Shown here piece after piece: positions 62,231 through 64,000 of a DNA stretch of 64,000 nucleotides (positions are counted from its first letter, which is position 1; each line of letters opens with the position of its first letter). Both the position numbers and the translations under genes were made by a program. This DNA comes from Chromatiales bacterium (GTDB taxonomy: Bacteria; Pseudomonadota; Gammaproteobacteria; UBA6429; Thiohalophilaceae): positions 1 to 64,000 of the forward strand of contig JALVOC010000111.1 in the NCBI GenBank assembly GCA_027032075.1, written 5' to 3'. The notes below the pieces were generated by a model. It searched no databases. It saw only the letters and a program-made list of their open reading frames with translations, and was not told the origin of the DNA.

Positions 62231-62893
62231 TCAGGGTGTGACACCGACCTCGCGTGCCATAATCACCGCCTGGGTCCGGTTGGAGGCATTGAGTGCCTTG
62301 AGAATGGCGGTGACATGAATTTTGACCGTGCCTTCGGCCATGCCGAGTTTATGTGCAATACTTTTATTGGACAGACCATCGCACATCAGCTGCAGGACTT
62401 CACGTTGTCGTGGTGTGAGATCGAATCTGTCCAGGCTGTTGCTCAGCGGCGCTTCTATTTTGTCCTGACTGCTGTAGCGGATATGAAAAGTGCCACTGGA
62501 TGCGCCAAGGTCGGGGACATAGACTTCGCCATTGAGGATCTGACGTATGGCGTTCAACATTTCCTGGCTGGTGGAAGACTTGGGAATAAAACCCGCGGCG
62601 CCACACTTCATGATGCGGATCATGTCCTGTTCATATTCTGAAGCGGTGACAATCACAACAGGCAGTTCGGGATAATTGGCCCGCAGTTGTTTGAGGCCGT
62701 CATATCCGTTTAAACCAGGCATGTCCAGATCCATCAATACCAGATCGAGGTTGGGAAAGTGGCGTACAATCTGGATCGCTTCCGTTCCGTTCTTGGCCTC
62801 GAAGATTTCGACATTGTCATCGAGTGTTTGAAGGGTATAGTGCAGTCCTTCACGGAAAAGTGCATGATCATCCGCAATCAGGATTTTCATCAT
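62231..62893 (-). CDS. LuxR-type (NarL/FixJ) response regulator
   Basis: 220 residues: a receiver domain (KILIADDHALFREGL, phospho-Asp D55 in LVLMDLDMPGLNGYDG, conserved lysine in FIPKSSTSQ) and a C-terminal LuxR helix-turn-helix (LTPRQREVLQLMCDGLSNKS, then IAHKLGMAEGTVKIHVTAIL). It binds DNA as a dimer when phosphorylated. It ends 15 bp from the histidine kinase stop, in tail-to-tail arrangement. ATG codons at 62893 and 62890 are both possible. A perfect CRP-type site lies 84 bp upstream. Confidence 0.92.
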   Translation of the reverse strand: MMKILIADDHALFREGLHYTLQTLDDNVEIFEAKNGTEAIQIVRHFPNLDLVLMDLDMPGLNGYDGLKQLRANYPELPVVIVTASEYEQDMIRIMKCGAAGFIPKSSTSQEMLNAIRQILNGEVYVPDLGASSGTFHIRYSSQDKIEAPLSNSLDRFDLTPRQREVLQLMCDGLSNKSIAHKLGMAEGTVKIHVTAILKALNASNRTQAVIMAREVGVTP

Positions 62894-63293
62894 ACAAGCC
62901 TATAAGCGTTAAGGGTTAATCCATTCATTGTGAACGTTTGGTCTGTTAAGGAAAGACTATGCGCAGCAGTAAAACATGTGATTGAGATCACAAAGAAAAT
63001 CAGACGATTCAGCATAGTCTAATAAAATCACAAATCAGAAGATGGTACAAGTTGAACTCTGCTAAATCACAGTAATGTCGCAGAGTCTTGCTATAACTAA
63101 AGTTATATATAAATACTGTATACAAGCAGTAAAACAGAGCTTAACAAAATTATTGATTTTTCTCGAGGTTATTTTTCTGCAAGTAAACTGCCGCTTGATG
63201 AGATCATCTACTATGTGGAAGCTATCAATTAAATTGATAAGGAATAATAAAATTCCCGTGATGATGCTCTCGCAGGATACAACATCTGTTTTC
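62894..63293. other. AT-rich intergenic region
   Basis: 400 bases between the response regulator start and the stop of the ABC ATPase gene. A 97-codon plus-strand frame (63075-63368) overlaps the end of the ATPase gene, has no ribosome binding site, and looks spurious. The notable content is the CRP-type palindrome. No tRNA or terminator with a T run is apparent. Confidence 0.5.
62977..62992. promoter_or_regulatory. CRP/Vfr-type operator
   Basis: TGTGATTGAGATCACA matches the CRP consensus TGTGA-N6-TCACA perfectly. It is centred about 91 bp upstream of the response regulator start codon on the minus strand, in an otherwise gene-free region. cAMP-dependent control of the two-component system is the natural inference. 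Confidence 0.7.
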
Positions 63294-64000
63294 TCATCGC
63301 CTTGCCATAAACCATTTTTCTGTAGCGGAATGCTGCATCACAATGGGGTATTCATACAGACGGCTTAATCTCTTTGCCTCCAGAACTTCCCGGTTTGTAC
63401 CGTGGAGAGTTTCACCATTGTTGAACATCAGCAACACATGGTCACAATAACGGGCTGCATGGTTGATGTCATGCAGCACCATGATAACGGCATGTCCTTT
63501 TTTGCTCTGTTGCTGCAGTAATGATAGCACCTGATGCTGATGGCGCAGGTCGAGGTGGTTGACCGGTTCGTCGAGCAGCATTACCGGCGGGGCCTGTACC
63601 AGCAGGGTCGCCAGAGCGAGACGGCGTCGTTCACCTCCCGAGAGGGTGTTGACCTGCCGCCGGGCGAAGCCGCTCAGGCCAACCTGGTGCAAGGCGGTCT
63701 GTGCCATGGCAATATCCTGACGCGATTCCCACTGCCAGCGGGAAAGGTGCGGGTGGCGGCCGATCAGCGCGGTTTCCAGCACGGTGGCAGGGAAAGGATC
63801 CGGTGTATCCTGCGGCATCAGGCCGAGGCGATGGGCGATTTCCCGGCGGGAAAGTGTCTGTAGAGGATCCCCGCACAACTGTATTTCGCCTCCCTGGGGA
63901 GGATGCAGACCCGCCAGCGTATGTAACAGCGTGGTTTTACCGGCACCGTTCTGTCCGAGGATCCCCCAGCATTCACCGGCTTTCAGGCTGAAACCGAGAC
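63294..64000 (-). CDS. btuD: ABC transporter ATPase, probable BtuD, N-terminus beyond window
   Basis: The visible 234 codons contain a complete ATPase core: LGFSLKAGECWGILGQNGAG then KTTLLHTLAGLHP (Walker A near the window edge), LSGGERRRLALATLL (ABC signature), VMLLDEPVNHLDL (Walker B) and VLHDINHAARYCD (switch histidine). It is of the FecE/BtuD class that imports corrinoids, haem or siderophores. The start codon, and any btuC gene, lie past 64000. B12 as the substrate is inferred from btuF and btuB in the same region; iron-siderophore or haem uptake is the main alternative. Confidence 0.85.
   Translation of the reverse strand, partial: LGFSLKAGECWGILGQNGAGKTTLLHTLAGLHPPQGGEIQLCGDPLQTLSRREIAHRLGLMPQDTPDPFPATVLETALIGRHPHLSRWQWESRQDIAMAQTALHQVGLSGFARRQVNTLSGGERRRLALATLLVQAPPVMLLDEPVNHLDLRHQHQVLSLLQQQSKKGHAVIMVLHDINHAARYCDHVLLMFNNGETLHGTNREVLEAKRLSRLYEYPIVMQHSATEKWFMARR

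Noticed and set aside
63075-63368. 97-codon plus-strand frame at the end of the ABC ATPase gene
   Set aside because: No ribosome binding site, AT-rich composition, and it overlaps the 3' end of a clear ATPase gene in antisense.

Overview
The window reads as a chromosomal segment of a free-living gammaproteobacterium of moderate GC. The evidence is the conserved housekeeping order rplU-rpmA-obgE-proB-rpsT-murJ-ribF-ileS-lspA-fkpB-ispH followed by type IV minor pilin genes, together with a PilY1-type pilus operon, Arn lipid A modification genes, LpoB-type lipoproteins, AmpD/AmpE and TonB-dependent vitamin B12 uptake. I cannot name the genus.

Layout. 1-1870 is a scarred, gene-poor, AT-richer stretch: a secreted protein cut by the window edge, a 3' fragment of tag, a 207-bp internally deleted IS256-family element that keeps both ends, and a 311-bp element with nested inverted repeats. 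1873-10451 holds an MgtC/SapB-DUF4010 membrane protein divergent from a seven-gene arn operon (arnT, an ArnE/F-like gene, arnB, arnC, arnA as two separate genes, arnD). 10463-12118 (minus) has a cysteine-rich unknown, tRNA-Pro(CGG) and ispB. 12336-23643 is the conserved core. 23691-31102 (minus) is fimT-pilV-pilW-pilX-pilY1-(PilY2-like)-pilE. 31245-34930 has thiO, a cysteine-free Fur-family regulator, tRNA-Thr(CGT) and a PilZ-like protein. 34980-40823 (minus) has nadC, a four-gene lipoprotein operon around lpoB, and an AGCS sodium symporter. 40956-43241 is a tight DUF1538-DUF1538-PII-CBS operon. 43320-44816 is ampDE. 44914-58815 is mostly cobalamin: cobU, cobT, cobC, cobS, cobQ, cbiB, cobD, btuF, then (past an unknown Rossmann protein and an H+-pyrophosphatase) pduO-type adenosyltransferase, tonB and btuB behind a cobalamin riboswitch. 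59469-64000 has a solitary ParA-like ATPase, a hybrid histidine kinase convergent with a LuxR-type response regulator, and a BtuD-like ATPase cut by the right edge.

Working together. BtuB/TonB/BtuF/BtuD would bring corrinoid into the cell, the PduO-type enzyme adenosylates it, and CobQ, CobD, CbiB, CobU, CobT, CobS and CobC amidate, attach the aminopropanol arm and assemble the nucleotide loop. No corrin-ring genes are present here, so salvage is the minimal reading. The arn genes cover the route from UDP-Ara4O to Ara4N on lipid A except for ugd. The minor pilins and PilY1 would prime type IV pili.

The most interesting signals are: a small repeat family whose CTAA terminus supplies the stop codons of nadC and of the arnA dehydrogenase gene; the riboswitch with a hairpin that directly sequesters the btuB ribosome binding site; the split ArnA; the DUF1538/PII/CBS module; a Fur-family regulator with no cysteine; and perfect FNR-type and CRP-type palindromes next to genes of unknown regulation.
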